A DNA stretch of 64,000 bases from Rhizobium indicum (GCF_005862305.2 NZ_CP054021.1:930001-994000); one strand, 5' to 3'; shown: positions 25,247 to 35,618, counted from the stretch's first letter. Translations and numbers: made by a program. The notes: generated from the sequence alone by a model not told the origin.

Positions 25247-25782
25247 GCTCGACTAGGCTATCTGTGACAGGGATAATGTTAATCTACACATATTCACGAG
25301 AATGCGAAGAGGCTTCAGGTTTTTTTCAATCCAAATTTGGGTTGTTAACTTCCAAACTGGGTATAACCTTAACAAAAGACAACAAATACCACCTCTCCCA
25401 ACTGAGGCAGTACCAAAAAGAACTAAAGGATTTATTTGCGATGCACCTTCAAAGGGTATTTCATCGCGTTATTTAGTTTAAATGGTCGAACCGGTCGGAG
25501 CCGGATGCAGCGGCCCTTTGAACCACGAGAATGCGGCAAACCTGAACGCGGGCCGTTTTCAGCATCTTCAGGGCACCCTGTCAATCAGCTTCGGGATCCG
25601 GCGGGCGAGCGTCGGGCGTGCTGGAGAATGTCTCGCGCTGTCGGTACTGCCAATCGGCAGTGACGCTTAGTCGCCACGAACGCCTTCGGCGTTAATCACC
25701 GTAATACCACAACGACACCACACTCCCGTCAAAGTCCGCCGTACCATTGGCGGCTCACTTCTTCAGGTTTTCAGGAGGTAAA
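25247..25782. other. Gene-poor AT-rich stretch
   Basis: About 530 bases with no confident gene. From 25255 to 25480 it is unusually AT-rich for this chromosome and contains a 70-codon frame (25264-25476) whose composition and codons look non-coding. AACGCC/GGCGTT at 25682-25696 form a small perfect hairpin without a T-run. The last 20 bases carry the GGAGGT ribosome binding site of the methyltransferase gene. Confidence 0.5.
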
Positions 25783-26415
25783 ATGTCTATCGAACTGGAC
25801 GCTACTACATATATACACGCCAAATCGGCGACCGCCCATTCCTATATTCTGCCGGCCGTTGTCGATGTTCTCGAGAACAGTTTCCAGGAGGCAAAAGAAA
25901 CGGCGGTCTTCGACCTCGGTTGCGGCACCGGCGGTGCTGCCGCCGTGCTTGCCGAAAAAGGGTATGACGTCGTCGGCGTCGATCCCTCGAAGGACGGCAT
26001 CGCCAAAGCGAGAACGGCCCACCCCGATCTTCCACTGGAAATCGGTTCCGGTTACGAAGATCTTTCCAGTCGGTACGGGACCTTCGATGCGGTGATCAGC
26101 CTTGAAGTGGTGGAACATGTCTATGATCCCAAGGCTTTCTCGACGACTATTTTCGACCTGGTGAAGCCTGGCGGCATCGCGGTCGTATCGACGCCTTTCC
26201 ACGGCTACTGGAAAAATCTGGCTTTGGCCGTGAGCGGAAAGATGGACGACCATTTTATGCCTCTGAAGGACCATGGTCATATCAAATTCTGGTCTCCCGG
26301 AACGCTCAGCACGCTCCTGGTCGAAACAGGCTTCGAAGACGTCGACTTCGAATATGTCGGGAGAATTCCGCTGCTGGCAAAATCGATGATCGCAATCGCT
26401 CAGAAACCGCACTGA
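25783..26415 (+). CDS. Class I SAM-dependent methyltransferase (UbiG-like)
   Basis: 210 residues with the Rossmann methyltransferase motifs: motif I VFDLGCGTGGAAAVLAEKGYDV (about 45-66), the acidic loop VGVDPSKDGIAKA, motif II FDAVISLEVVEHV and LVKPGGIAVVSTPFH. Arrangement resembles UbiG and sugar or lipid O-methyltransferases; substrate unknown. ATG at 25783 has AGGAGGT upstream. It stands alone between an AT-rich spacer and tRNA-Pro. Confidence 0.88.
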   Translation: MSIELDATTYIHAKSATAHSYILPAVVDVLENSFQEAKETAVFDLGCGTGGAAAVLAEKGYDVVGVDPSKDGIAKARTAHPDLPLEIGSGYEDLSSRYGTFDAVISLEVVEHVYDPKAFSTTIFDLVKPGGIAVVSTPFHGYWKNLALAVSGKMDDHFMPLKDHGHIKFWSPGTLSTLLVETGFEDVDFEYVGRIPLLAKSMIAIAQKPH

Positions 26416-26600
26416 AAGCGGTCGAAGGCCCGCCGCCGTTTTGCAATGGGGGTTACGCCTCACCTGCGACATGAACAAATGACATTTTCGTTCGGGACGT
26501 TCGGCTCCCGCTTCAGCATTTCTGCCTATGTCTCGTTCCGCTTTCCGCCGCCAGCGGGACGAAGAAAGTGACATTCTGACTGGGATTTCAAGGGGATAAA

Positions 26601-26677
<77 letters not shown>

Positions 26678-26775
26678 ACCTGCCGAAACGGCTTGTTTCG
26701 TTTAGTTTTTCAGCGCGTGCAATGCAAGCGGAAAAACCTTACCTTCAACAAAAAGGAGGCGGTTTGCGCGAATGG

Positions 26776-27444
26776 TCAGATCGCCGCGAGCGTCAACCGG
26801 CCTTCGGCGGTTTGACTCGGCTGCCAGGCCTGGTAGTTGGCGATCGAAAAATGCGGTGTTTCGAAGGGCGTAGCGTGGGTTTCGGTGATGACGGTGACGT
26901 CGGCGCCGGCGGCCTCGCCGGCGAGGATGCCGGCGACCGCATCTTCGAAGACCAGGCATTTTTTCGGATCGACGCCGAGGCGACTTGCGCCGAGCAGATA
27001 ACCTTCGGGGCTGGGCTTGCCTGATTTGACCTCTTGGCCGCTGACGATGACCCTCGGCATCGGGATGCCGGCGGCTTCCATGCGGCGCCTGGCGAGCTCG
27101 ATCGGCGCCGAAGTGACGATTGCCCATCGGCCCTCAGCGATGGCGGAGAGGAAGCGGACGGCGCCGGGGATCTCGACGATGCCGGAGACATCCTCCATTT
27201 CCTCGGCGAGCAGCAGATCCGCCTCATGGGCAGGATCGACGCCGGGCAGGCCGAGCCCGCGGATCACATCGGAGGCGCGGATGCCGTGGATCGTCTTCAG
27301 GAAGACCTCCGGCTCGAAGCCGTGGCGCCTTGCCCATTCGCTCCAGACGCGTTCGACGACCGCAATGGAATTCAAGAGCGTACCATCCATGTCGAAAAGG
27401 AAGGCGTCATAGGATCTGTCGAGGATGTTATGGAGAGCGGGCAC
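26776..27444 (-). CDS. HAD-superfamily phosphatase (subfamily IA)
   Basis: 222 residues. Motif I is FLFDMDGTLLNS (nucleophile Asp at about 18), motif II IVTSAPIE (about 110), motif III lysine in SGKPSPEGYLLGA (about 143) and motif IV VFEDAVAGILAG (about 165). The cap segment and DMDGTLLNSIAVVERVWSEWA are close to sugar-phosphate or phosphoglycolate phosphatases (YfbT, GpP type). GTG at 27444 has AAGGA upstream. Substrate uncertain. Confidence 0.87.
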   Translation of the reverse strand: MPALHNILDRSYDAFLFDMDGTLLNSIAVVERVWSEWARRHGFEPEVFLKTIHGIRASDVIRGLGLPGVDPAHEADLLLAEEMEDVSGIVEIPGAVRFLSAIAEGRWAIVTSAPIELARRRMEAAGIPMPRVIVSGQEVKSGKPSPEGYLLGASRLGVDPKKCLVFEDAVAGILAGEAAGADVTVITETHATPFETPHFSIANYQAWQPSQTAEGRLTLAAI

Positions 27445-27465
27445 GGGCGTTTCCTTGCGTGTCCA

Positions 27466-27516
27466 CAGCGCCGCGCGTCTTTAAAGACGCACAAAGGGAC
27501 GCTGCGGTATTTTGAA
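27466..27516. repeat. Palindromic intergenic repeat, family B, partial copy
   Basis: CAGCGCCGCGCGTCTTTAAAGACGC onward (with a perfect 16-bp palindrome at 27475-27490) followed by ACGCTGCGGTATTTTGAA. It matches the first half of the element at 39001-39102 (GCGCGTCTTTT..AAGACGCTGCAACACTTTGAA). Only the first half is present here, between the HAD gene and bcsK. Confidence 0.7.
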
Positions 27517-27557
27517 GCTACGCAGGCGACTAGCGGAGAGCGGAAGCGGCGTCAACG

Positions 27558-29939
27558 TCAGTTGTTGGTGTCTGGATGCGTGACGTTGCGGACGTCGGCA
27601 AGACCGCGGGCCGCGTCGCGGCTGCCGGTCGCGGCAGCGGCTTCGAAGATACGGGTCGCATCGCCGTACATTTTGAGATTGAGGTAGCAGTAGCCGCGCA
27701 GAACCATCAGGTCGATGCGTTCCTGCTGCAGCCGGGCGCGCTGATCGAGATAGATGAGGGTTTCGCGGTAACGTCCGGCGTCGAAGGCTGAAAGCGCCCG
27801 GTCGGCGAGGATCGCCACCTGAAGCTCGGCGGCCCGCTGGCGGTTCTGCGGCGCCTTGGTGGCCGCGACGGCGGCATTGCCGGAGAGGCCGGCGCGGAGA
27901 TAGGCAAGGCTCTGGCCGTAGGCTGCATCTTCACGGACCTTGCGGGCCGGGCTCTGCAATGCCGCCTCGAAGGCCGAGATCGCCTCCATCGGCCGGTTGA
28001 TATCCATCAGGCACCAGCCGCGCGACAGCGCGTCGGCCGGCTTAAGCTGCCCCGCATCGATGGTCGTCGAGCAGCCGCGCGTCTGGCGTGGACCGCGCGG
28101 GACGGTCACCGTGTCCATCGCCGGTCTCGCCGCACGAACGACCACTTCCGCACCCGGCTGCAGGGTCACGCGGCGTTCTGCCGGAAGCGGCTCGGCCGGG
28201 GGACGCTGCGTCGGCTGAGCCGCCGGTTGCTGTGCGGCAAGCGCCCCCTTCTCCGGCGGCGGCGTAACGGCATTCGGTATCAGGGAGGACGTGTCTTCGA
28301 GATTGGTGATTCGGCTCGACCGGCCGGCCCAGGCGCGCTGGAGGTCGAGCACGCCCTTGCGGTCGCTCAGTTGCTCGCGGGTGATGACAAGGCCATAGGC
28401 GGACGGTTCGTCGTCGGGTTTCCAGGCAAGCGCCGTCTCGAACCAGCGCGCGGCGGTCTGGAACTGGTTGAGGGAGCGGGCATACCAGCCGAATTGCTGC
28501 GCCGTCGGCACATATTTCCGGGCGATGACCTCGCCAGCGATGCGATGCAGTACGTCTTCGGCCAGATCGGCCGGCGGCTGCAGCGCCATCAGGTTGGCGG
28601 TGGCGGCGAGATAGGTTGATGTCGCATCCTCGGAATCTGTGCGCCAGCGAAACATCACCTCTTCGGCTTCCTCAGGCGCCTTGCGGGCGATCAGCGCCAG
28701 CGCCAGCCCCTGCGAGGCGGCCGCCGAATCTTGCTTGGCTCGGGCGGCGCGGAACCATTTCTCGGCATCGGCATCATTGTTGCGGCGAAGCTGGTACCAG
28801 CCGAGCAGCAGCGCATCGGAGGCAAGCCCTTCCGTCTCGGCGAGTTTTTCGAGGCGGGCGAGATAATCTGGCGCGATGGCGAGATTCGGATCGTCATCGC
28901 CCTCGGCCATGAAGCGTCGGGCGAGGTTGTCGCGGATCGCGTCGAATTCCTTGCTGCCGTCTGCGGCAGGCCTTTCCAGCGCGAGCAGCGCCTGCATCGG
29001 CTGGTAGGCAAGCAGCGTCGAAGCCTTCTCGACCGTCGCCTGCCGCTCGGCCGGATTGGTGCAGTTCTTCAGGATATAAGTGTAGGCGTCCTGGCCGCGC
29101 TGCGCCCTCTCCGTCTGGATGAAGGCTTCGGCGACGCGCCAGAGAACATCGACCTCGCTGCAGGTCAGCAGGCTCGGTGTTGCAGCAGCGATATCGACCA
29201 CAGTCGCATATTGCTTGAGGTCCGAAGCATTGACGAGGCGGGCACGGCCCTCGGCGACGTCAAGCCGGTCGAGCAGATCGGCCGGCGGCTGCCATCCGGC
29301 ATCGGCTGCCTGGCGGTCGGCGACAACCTTGCGCAGTTCCGCATAGCGGCCATCGGAATAGAGCTGCCACATGGCCTCGAGCTGCTTGTCGCCATTCTGC
29401 GGCACGGCGAGCGGATCGGCCGGGGGAACCCAGTTAGGATAGAGCGCCTGAAGGCGGGAGATCTCGGCCTGCAGGCGCACCTTGTCGCCGCGGCGGGCGA
29501 AATAACGAAGCGCACTTTCATCGACGGCAGGCTGCGGCGCCGCGGCCGCCTGTTGTGGTGCCGGCGGCTCGGAAACGATGGGGGGTGTGACTGGTGCCGG
29601 CTGAGCGACCGTCTGAGCCGGCGGAGCAGCCGTCTGAGGTGCCGCAAGCTGCGGTGCTGCAGGCTGCGATGCAGCGGCATCCGGCTCGGACGTGTCCGGT
29701 GTTGGCGGCGGCGGGGAAGTGATCGCCTCTATCTTGTCGGCGACGAGTTGCGCATTGAATTCGGGATTGCCGGTAGGAGCATCGGCCGGCTTGATGCGGC
29801 CCATCATCATCAGCTCCGGCGCCGGCTTGCCGGCGGCCCCAAGGCCGAACTTTTCCTGCAGAGCGGCGCGATCTTTCAGCCCGGTGACGAGGGTCGCCAC
29901 CACGACTGCCGCTGAAACCGCCACGAGAGAAGACTTCAC
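27558..29939 (-). CDS. bcsK: BcsK-like TPR protein of the cellulose operon
   Basis: 793 residues. A short hydrophobic N-terminal segment (about 5-20) anchors or exports it; then a proline/alanine-rich linker (about 60-145) and an alpha-solenoid of degenerate TPR repeats to the C terminus (for example ALLLGWYQLRRNNDADAEKWFRAA and AISAFEAALQSPARKVREDAAYG). In Type III bcs operons (bcsN-A-B-Z-K, nomenclature recalled) this position is bcsK, a possible counterpart of the BcsC TPR scaffold without a beta-barrel. The GTG at 29939 overlaps the bcsZ TGA (GTGA) and has GGAG five bases upstream; GTG at 29945 is less likely. Confidence 0.82.
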   Translation of the reverse strand: MKSSLVAVSAAVVVATLVTGLKDRAALQEKFGLGAAGKPAPELMMMGRIKPADAPTGNPEFNAQLVADKIEAITSPPPPTPDTSEPDAAASQPAAPQLAAPQTAAPPAQTVAQPAPVTPPIVSEPPAPQQAAAAPQPAVDESALRYFARRGDKVRLQAEISRLQALYPNWVPPADPLAVPQNGDKQLEAMWQLYSDGRYAELRKVVADRQAADAGWQPPADLLDRLDVAEGRARLVNASDLKQYATVVDIAAATPSLLTCSEVDVLWRVAEAFIQTERAQRGQDAYTYILKNCTNPAERQATVEKASTLLAYQPMQALLALERPAADGSKEFDAIRDNLARRFMAEGDDDPNLAIAPDYLARLEKLAETEGLASDALLLGWYQLRRNNDADAEKWFRAARAKQDSAAASQGLALALIARKAPEEAEEVMFRWRTDSEDATSTYLAATANLMALQPPADLAEDVLHRIAGEVIARKYVPTAQQFGWYARSLNQFQTAARWFETALAWKPDDEPSAYGLVITREQLSDRKGVLDLQRAWAGRSSRITNLEDTSSLIPNAVTPPPEKGALAAQQPAAQPTQRPPAEPLPAERRVTLQPGAEVVVRAARPAMDTVTVPRGPRQTRGCSTTIDAGQLKPADALSRGWCLMDINRPMEAISAFEAALQSPARKVREDAAYGQSLAYLRAGLSGNAAVAATKAPQNRQRAAELQVAILADRALSAFDAGRYRETLIYLDQRARLQQERIDLMVLRGYCYLNLKMYGDATRIFEAAAATGSRDAARGLADVRNVTHPDTNN

Positions 29940-30982
29940 AGACACTCCGGATGCTTCTCCCCGATATAGGCCAGCCCCAGCAGCTGGAGCGTGGACGGAT
30001 AATAGAGTGCGGGCGCAAATTGCAGGGCCGAGCCCGGCAGCTTGGTCCCATCGACAACACAGGCCACAACATCGTTGACAATTCGATAACCGGGATCCTG
30101 CAACACAGTCTTCGGCCGGCCGGTGGTCAGATCGATGGTGGCGGGAACACCGTCTTGCGACATCCCTTGTTGCAGGCGGGTCAACAGCGCCTTGTCGGTG
30201 ACGCCGCCACGAGCGAGATAGAGCGGGATACGGATGGCGTTGTAGGCAAACTCGGCGTCGAAACCCTGCGCCGGCTGCGGCTGGCCGCTAAGACTCACCC
30301 ATTCGGCGGGAAGCTTGCGCGGGCCGAACTGCATCGTCTTCAACAGCGTTAGGCCATCGTCCGACAGTTTTTGCCAGGCATCCGACGGAGCGAGCGCAGC
30401 CATCACCGGGATCGCCTCATAAATCCAGTAGGACGGGTTGACGACGGGACCGTCCTCACGGTCGCCAGCGGCAAAACCCTGGCTCCCTGGCAACAGGAGC
30501 GTGTGGCCGGCCGAGTGCACAACGGTTTCGGCAAGCAGCGCCTGCGCCATGCGGGAGGCGGCGAGGATATAGTCGTTGCGTTTCCACGCCGTGCCGGCAA
30601 GCGCCAGCGCATAGGCGATCAGCATGTCGCCATCCGAGGCGTTGTTGGTGTCCGTGACGTGCGGCTTGCCGTTCGGATCCCACTTCCAGACGGCCAGGCC
30701 ATCGTCGCGCAGCAGCAGCTCGGTGCGGGTAAAATACCAGATCTGTTCGAAGTCGGCGGGGCTGGCTGCGAGATAGGCGAGCAGCATGCCATAGCCCTGC
30801 CCTTCGCTGTGGCTGATATTGCCGTTGCCGTTATCGATGATGCGGCCGGTCCCATCGAGAAACTTCGCCTTGTAGGCACTCCATGCGCCGGCATTGATCA
30901 TCGGCTGCTGCGCAACGGCGGGCGCTCCCCCGGGAGCGAGCGCGACCGATGCCGCAAGCAGGAGTGCGCGCCACCGCCTCAT
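29936..30982 (-). CDS. bcsZ: Periplasmic endoglucanase, GH8 (BcsZ/CelC)
   Basis: 348 residues with a cleavable signal peptide (RWRALLLAASVALAPGGAPAVAQQ). The GH8 catalytic acid lies in SHSEGQGYGMLLA (Glu at about 56) and the family signature in NNASDGDMLIAYALALAG (about 110-127); the late acidic region FDAEFAYNAIRIPLYLA is also typical. It trims beta-1,4-glucan during cellulose export and is needed for normal fibrils and root-hair entry in clover rhizobia (CelC2, known). It overlaps bcsB by four bases (ATGA). Confidence 0.95.
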   Translation of the reverse strand: MRRWRALLLAASVALAPGGAPAVAQQPMINAGAWSAYKAKFLDGTGRIIDNGNGNISHSEGQGYGMLLAYLAASPADFEQIWYFTRTELLLRDDGLAVWKWDPNGKPHVTDTNNASDGDMLIAYALALAGTAWKRNDYILAASRMAQALLAETVVHSAGHTLLLPGSQGFAAGDREDGPVVNPSYWIYEAIPVMAALAPSDAWQKLSDDGLTLLKTMQFGPRKLPAEWVSLSGQPQPAQGFDAEFAYNAIRIPLYLARGGVTDKALLTRLQQGMSQDGVPATIDLTTGRPKTVLQDPGYRIVNDVVACVVDGTKLPGSALQFAPALYYPSTLQLLGLAYIGEKHPECL

Positions 30983-33429
30983 TTCGACCGACCCAGTCTT
31001 CTGAGCATGCTTGACGTGGTGACCCCGATCAGCAGCACGAAGACGACCAGCAGGGAGGCATAGGAGAGGATATTCGTCGACAGCCAGTTGGCGGCGATCA
31101 GGCGGTAATTGGAGATCGACCAGGGTGTGGACGGCACAAAATCGAAACGGGTGACGGGCACGGTCTCGATCTTGCCTGTCTTGCTCGAATAGGTGGTGAT
31201 GTGGCCTGATATCTGTGGCCAGTTCAGCTGCGCGGTCAGAACCTCCAGCCCTTCGCGCAAATCCTTTGCCGACGGCGCCGTCACCACCGTCCATGCACCG
31301 GCTCCCGCAGGGCTGGAGCCCTGGGCAACCAAGATCGTGTCGACATTGGACGGCGTGAAAACCTCCTCCGCGCCGGGCACGAATTGCAGCGAACTGCGGG
31401 AGATATCGAAATTGCGCGACACCCACTCGCGGAAGGCAGTGATCCGGTTGCGCAAGACACCGCCGCTGACCTTGGAATTCCACTCCTCGAAGGCCGTACC
31501 GGTATCGACGACGCCCGCCTGCGTATCCGCAACGGGACGCCACGAGGCCTGGCTCGCCGTGGCGATATTGGTCTGCGTCAACGCGGTTGCCGGCATCTGC
31601 GAGACGGAGCCGATGAAGATGGCATCGCGATCGCCGATCATATTCGGCGAGGCGACGGTTTCGACGTCGATCGGATGGCCGGCGGTGATCGCCATCTGGC
31701 CGAGCAGCGTGGCGGCGGCTGAAAGCGTATCGGCATCGACGCGGTCGATGAAGAGCGGCGTCGGCTCCGTGGCCCGGCCATAGGGATAGGCGGTGCCGGC
31801 CATTGCGGCCAGGTTCGGACGCTGACCGACGCGGGCGAAATCCGGAATCTGCAATTCGGACGTATCGAACAGGGCAAAGCGCGGGGTCGCGCCGGCGGTC
31901 GCGCCCGGCGCGCAAGCCGCATCATCCTTGGTCATCAGGATCGCCTCGATCGCCACCGAATTGAGACCGGGCTTGAAGTGCCGCATCGTCACGCGGATCG
32001 GCAGATGACGGAGAATGCCGCCTGATGTCGTGGTGATCGGCACGGTGGAGGCGATGTTGTCGTTGACGTAGATATCGATGTGGCTGCCGGGCATCACGTT
32101 ATCGGTATAGGCGGCGTCGAGCAGCACCTTCGCCTCGCCATAGGCATTGGCATAAAAATCGGCCGGCACGGCGATATTGAAACTGGTCCGCAGCCGCCGG
32201 CCGGAGAATTCGGTGGTCTTCACGCCGAGTTGAGACAAGGCGATGTTGGTATCGGAAAAGACCAGCGGCGCGTTCGGCGCGCTCCAGCGCTCGGTGGTCA
32301 ACACGTCGCGGCGGATATCTGAGGACCGGTCTGTCGGCGAGACGATGGTATCGATCGCCGAGGAGACCGCCTGCCAGGAGGGGCCGCTGATCAGAAGCAC
32401 CGGCGAGCCGCTGCGCGGATCGGTGGCGAAAGCGGCGAATGCCGCGCTTTCGGCACCGGGCGGCAGGCCGGGAAAGAGCGGCCGCAATTCCGCTGCGGTA
32501 CCGACGAGCACGCTGAGCTTGCCGGGCCTGACGGCCGGAAGCGAGGTGGTGCTGAAGGCAAAGATCTGGTTCGGCATACTGCTCAGCACCGACAGGCCCT
32601 GCGCCAGTCGCAACAGCGGCTTGGTGGTTCCCGGCTGCTCCAGCGCCGGGACGACGATGTCGAACTCGGTCTTGCCAGCGCCGTCAACGCCGATGGCGCG
32701 GATTGCATCGGCGCTCGACAGCTGCGCGGCATCGCTGCCGGCAAAGCTCAGATAGGTTCCGGCCGGATCAATGTTCGACCACAGCTCATAAGTGGACTGG
32801 ATGCTGCAATCGGTGCGGTGGCGCTGGTTGGCTTCAAAGGTGACAAGATTGGCGCCGGGCTGCAGCAAACCGGACGGAACCTCGAAGGTGACGGTCGATG
32901 GGCCATCCGGCGAGCCGACACGCTGCTGGCCGATCGGGCGGTTGTTGAGATAGACGGTCAGCGCCGAGGCCTCAGGCGCGACGACGATCGCATTCTGGTA
33001 GGCGAAGGTAAAGCTTGCCTTGGCCGCCGCCTGTTCCGGCGTCAGATAGACCGACCATGACCGGCGATCGTATTCGCCGCCGAGACCAAGTTTCGAAAAG
33101 GGCACGACATAGCGACGGACATCGCCGGAGCGCGGCGGCGCAGCGGTATTTGCCGCCGCGGCTGGCTGGAGCGCGGGCGCCGCCGGTTGCGGCTGGACGG
33201 CGATCGTCGGAGGAACAGGAGCAGCCGGAGCTGCAGGTGCGGGTTTGACGGAAACCGGAGGCGTGATGGGAGCCGGCGCAGGGGCTGTCGGCGGCGTCGG
33301 TGGTGTCAACCTCGGGGTAACGGATGCCCCGGGCGGCCGCTCGCCGGACATGTCGAAGGGCGCCGTCTGCGCCTGGGCGAAGGCGGAGGCATTCAACAGG
33401 AGAAGCGAGGCAGCGACGATCTTTCTCAT
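30979..33429 (-). CDS. bcsB: Cellulose synthase subunit B
   Basis: 816 residues: signal peptide (RKIVAASLLLLNASAFAQAQ), a proline/alanine-rich spacer (about 30-110), the large periplasmic region with alternating carbohydrate-binding and flavodoxin-like domains (VYLNNRPIGQQRV; RHRTDCSIQSTYELWSNIDP), and a C-terminal membrane anchor (NILSYASLLVVFVLLIGVTT). It guides the glucan through the periplasm and its anchor is required for BcsA activity (known for the family). It overlaps bcsA and bcsZ by four bases each. Confidence 0.95.
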   Translation of the reverse strand: MRKIVAASLLLLNASAFAQAQTAPFDMSGERPPGASVTPRLTPPTPPTAPAPAPITPPVSVKPAPAAPAAPVPPTIAVQPQPAAPALQPAAAANTAAPPRSGDVRRYVVPFSKLGLGGEYDRRSWSVYLTPEQAAAKASFTFAYQNAIVVAPEASALTVYLNNRPIGQQRVGSPDGPSTVTFEVPSGLLQPGANLVTFEANQRHRTDCSIQSTYELWSNIDPAGTYLSFAGSDAAQLSSADAIRAIGVDGAGKTEFDIVVPALEQPGTTKPLLRLAQGLSVLSSMPNQIFAFSTTSLPAVRPGKLSVLVGTAAELRPLFPGLPPGAESAAFAAFATDPRSGSPVLLISGPSWQAVSSAIDTIVSPTDRSSDIRRDVLTTERWSAPNAPLVFSDTNIALSQLGVKTTEFSGRRLRTSFNIAVPADFYANAYGEAKVLLDAAYTDNVMPGSHIDIYVNDNIASTVPITTTSGGILRHLPIRVTMRHFKPGLNSVAIEAILMTKDDAACAPGATAGATPRFALFDTSELQIPDFARVGQRPNLAAMAGTAYPYGRATEPTPLFIDRVDADTLSAAATLLGQMAITAGHPIDVETVASPNMIGDRDAIFIGSVSQMPATALTQTNIATASQASWRPVADTQAGVVDTGTAFEEWNSKVSGGVLRNRITAFREWVSRNFDISRSSLQFVPGAEEVFTPSNVDTILVAQGSSPAGAGAWTVVTAPSAKDLREGLEVLTAQLNWPQISGHITTYSSKTGKIETVPVTRFDFVPSTPWSISNYRLIAANWLSTNILSYASLLVVFVLLIGVTTSSMLRRLGRSK

Positions 33430-35618
33430 CCGGCGTTGACCTTTGCCGCCTTCTGCTGGGCTTCCCTCTCCGGCCGCATGCTGCGGAAGAAGTAAATGAG
33501 GCCGCGGCTCGTCTGGTAGAGCGACAGGCCGAGGAACCAGATGGTGCCGCGGATCAGGCCCGGATTGCGACGGCGCGAGGCCTGGAACTCTGTCCACTGA
33601 TCGGAATTGGCAAACATCAGGTCGGCGATCAGGCGATGGTCGAGCGCGCTTTTCGGCACGTACTGGCAGCCGACATTGCTGATGTCGCCCGACGGCTCGA
33701 TGTTGCGGACGATGAGCGGCAGGGTTTCCAGTTCCGCGCCGCTATAGGGCCGGAAGCGGATCTCTCCGAGTGCGCCAACCAGCATCTCGTCGAGCTGCTT
33801 GTTGAAGATGTGAAGCCTCGCACCGTGGACGGAAACGTCCTCGATCGAGGCCGCGTACCACTTGCCGCTGACGCCGAATTCGCAGCGCCGGTTGACGCGG
33901 ACGCGGCGGGACAAGGCGCGCTCGCCGCGCTCCGACACGACGCCCAGCGCGCAACCGGCCATGATCAGGTTGATGACATTCCATCCGCCGACGACGAGCG
34001 TGACGTCGGCCTTATAGGGCTCTGCATAGATCTTGTAGATGGTGATGATGAGCGCGACGATCTGCACTGCAAAGATGACGAAGAACGGACGGCTGATTTC
34101 CGACAGACGGCTGACGGCGATCGATTCGTCCTTGGCGGTGACCTTGAAGGTCGGTTTCCTCGGATTGAGCATGACGGAGACGACGGCCGGCAGCAGATGC
34201 ACGGTCTGGACATATTCGTAGAGCTCGGAAATCCAGGGCCAGCGGAACGACCCGTAGAGGTAGTTCTGCATCATCAGATTCACCAGCATATAGGCCAGCG
34301 TATAAGCGAGGAACTCACCGCCCGAGGCGGTGAAGATTTCCAGATCGAAGAACAGGTAGAAGAGCGGCGCAAACAGGAAGATCGTGCGCGGGAATGGGAA
34401 GAGCCAGAAAAGCGTGGAGGACATGTAGCAAAAGCGCTGCGGGATCGTCAGGCCGCGCTTGAGAAGCGGAAAGCGGAAGCGCAGGATCTGCATCATGCCC
34501 TGCGCCCAGCGGCTGCGCTGGCCGATGAAGCTTGCGAAAGTGGCTGGCTGCAGGCCGGCGATCAGCGGCTTGTCGACATAGATGCTGTTCCAGCCGCTGC
34601 CGTGGAGCGCCAGCGCCGTCTCGCAATCCTCGGTGATGCTGATGCCGGAAAAGCCGTTCTGCGATTCGAGCGCCTTGCGGCTCAAAACTGCGGCCGAGCC
34701 GCAGAAGAAGGCGGCGTTCCATTTATCGAGGCCGCGCTGGATGATGCCGTAGAACATCTCGTTCTCGCTCGGCATCTTGTCGAAGGTGCGCAGGTTGCGC
34801 TCCAGCGGATCGGGATTGATGAAGAAATGCGGCGTCTGGACGAGGAAGAGCTTCGGATCGTCTTCGAAGTAACCGACGGTCTCCAGCAGGAAATCGCGGG
34901 CCGGCGCGTGGTCGGCATCGAAGACGGCGATGAGTTCGCCGGTCGAATGTTTCATGCCGTTGTTGAGATTGCCGGCCTTGGCGTGCTCGTTGCGGTCGCG
35001 CGTGAGGTAGTGGACATCGAGATCGTCGCAGAGCTGCTTCAGCTCGATATGGCGGGCAGCCGCCGCCTGGGCTTCGAGCAGCTTGCCGGAATTGCGCTTC
35101 TGCAAGGTGCCGCCGTCGTCGAGCAGCCAGACATGCAGCTTCTCGGCCGGATAATCCATGGCCTTGGCGGCGGCCAGCGTGTTTCCCAGCAGGCCGGCAT
35201 CCTCGTTGTAGGATGGGACGAAGACATCGACATGAGGAAGGCGCCCGGGATTGGCGGCACGCGAGGGGCGCGACGGCAACGGTGTGGCGACGATGAACAG
35301 GCTGAGCGCCAGCATCGCGACGCTATACATTTCGGCAAGATAGAGCAGCAGGCCGGGAATGAAGTTTTCCAACTGATTCAGAGGCGGCAGCGTATTGGTG
35401 GTGCGCCAGTAAACATAGCGCAGCACGATCGACGTGCCGAAGGCGAGCGCCACCAGGCGCCAGGTCCCCTCGCCCTTCAGAATCTTGATCAGCGCCATCA
35501 CAGTCACGACCGTGATGCTGGTGATGAGCTGGGTCTGCAGGTTGACCGGCAGCGTGATCAGCACGATCATGCAGAGCGAAACCACGGCCCATATGATGAC
35601 ACTGCGGGCTTTGCGCAT
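33426..35618 (-). CDS. bcsA: Cellulose synthase catalytic subunit (UDP-forming), with PilZ domain
   Basis: 730 residues. Four N-terminal helices, the GT2 core with LLDDGG (about 160), FDADH (DxD, about 234), ITEDCE (TED, about 328) and QRSRWAQG (QxxRW, about 362), four further helices, then a PilZ domain (about 570-660) with RVRVNRR and DVSVHGARL, the cyclic-di-GMP motif (RxxxR, DxSxxG). Thus polymerisation should depend on c-di-GMP. ATG at 35618 has AAGGA six bases upstream; MVPRLSN extension at 35654 is less likely. Confidence 0.97.
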   Translation of the reverse strand: MRKARSVIIWAVVSLCMIVLITLPVNLQTQLITSITVVTVMALIKILKGEGTWRLVALAFGTSIVLRYVYWRTTNTLPPLNQLENFIPGLLLYLAEMYSVAMLALSLFIVATPLPSRPSRAANPGRLPHVDVFVPSYNEDAGLLGNTLAAAKAMDYPAEKLHVWLLDDGGTLQKRNSGKLLEAQAAAARHIELKQLCDDLDVHYLTRDRNEHAKAGNLNNGMKHSTGELIAVFDADHAPARDFLLETVGYFEDDPKLFLVQTPHFFINPDPLERNLRTFDKMPSENEMFYGIIQRGLDKWNAAFFCGSAAVLSRKALESQNGFSGISITEDCETALALHGSGWNSIYVDKPLIAGLQPATFASFIGQRSRWAQGMMQILRFRFPLLKRGLTIPQRFCYMSSTLFWLFPFPRTIFLFAPLFYLFFDLEIFTASGGEFLAYTLAYMLVNLMMQNYLYGSFRWPWISELYEYVQTVHLLPAVVSVMLNPRKPTFKVTAKDESIAVSRLSEISRPFFVIFAVQIVALIITIYKIYAEPYKADVTLVVGGWNVINLIMAGCALGVVSERGERALSRRVRVNRRCEFGVSGKWYAASIEDVSVHGARLHIFNKQLDEMLVGALGEIRFRPYSGAELETLPLIVRNIEPSGDISNVGCQYVPKSALDHRLIADLMFANSDQWTEFQASRRRNPGLIRGTIWFLGLSLYQTSRGLIYFFRSMRPEREAQQKAAKVNAG

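Noticed and set aside
25264..25476. 70-codon frame in the AT-rich stretch
   Set aside because: Codon use does not match the chromosome, no ribosome binding site or family; the low G+C makes the lack of stops less meaningful than a real gene would need.
25482..25670. 62-codon frame before the methyltransferase gene
   Set aside because: No recognisable motif, no ribosome binding site; composition suggests chance.
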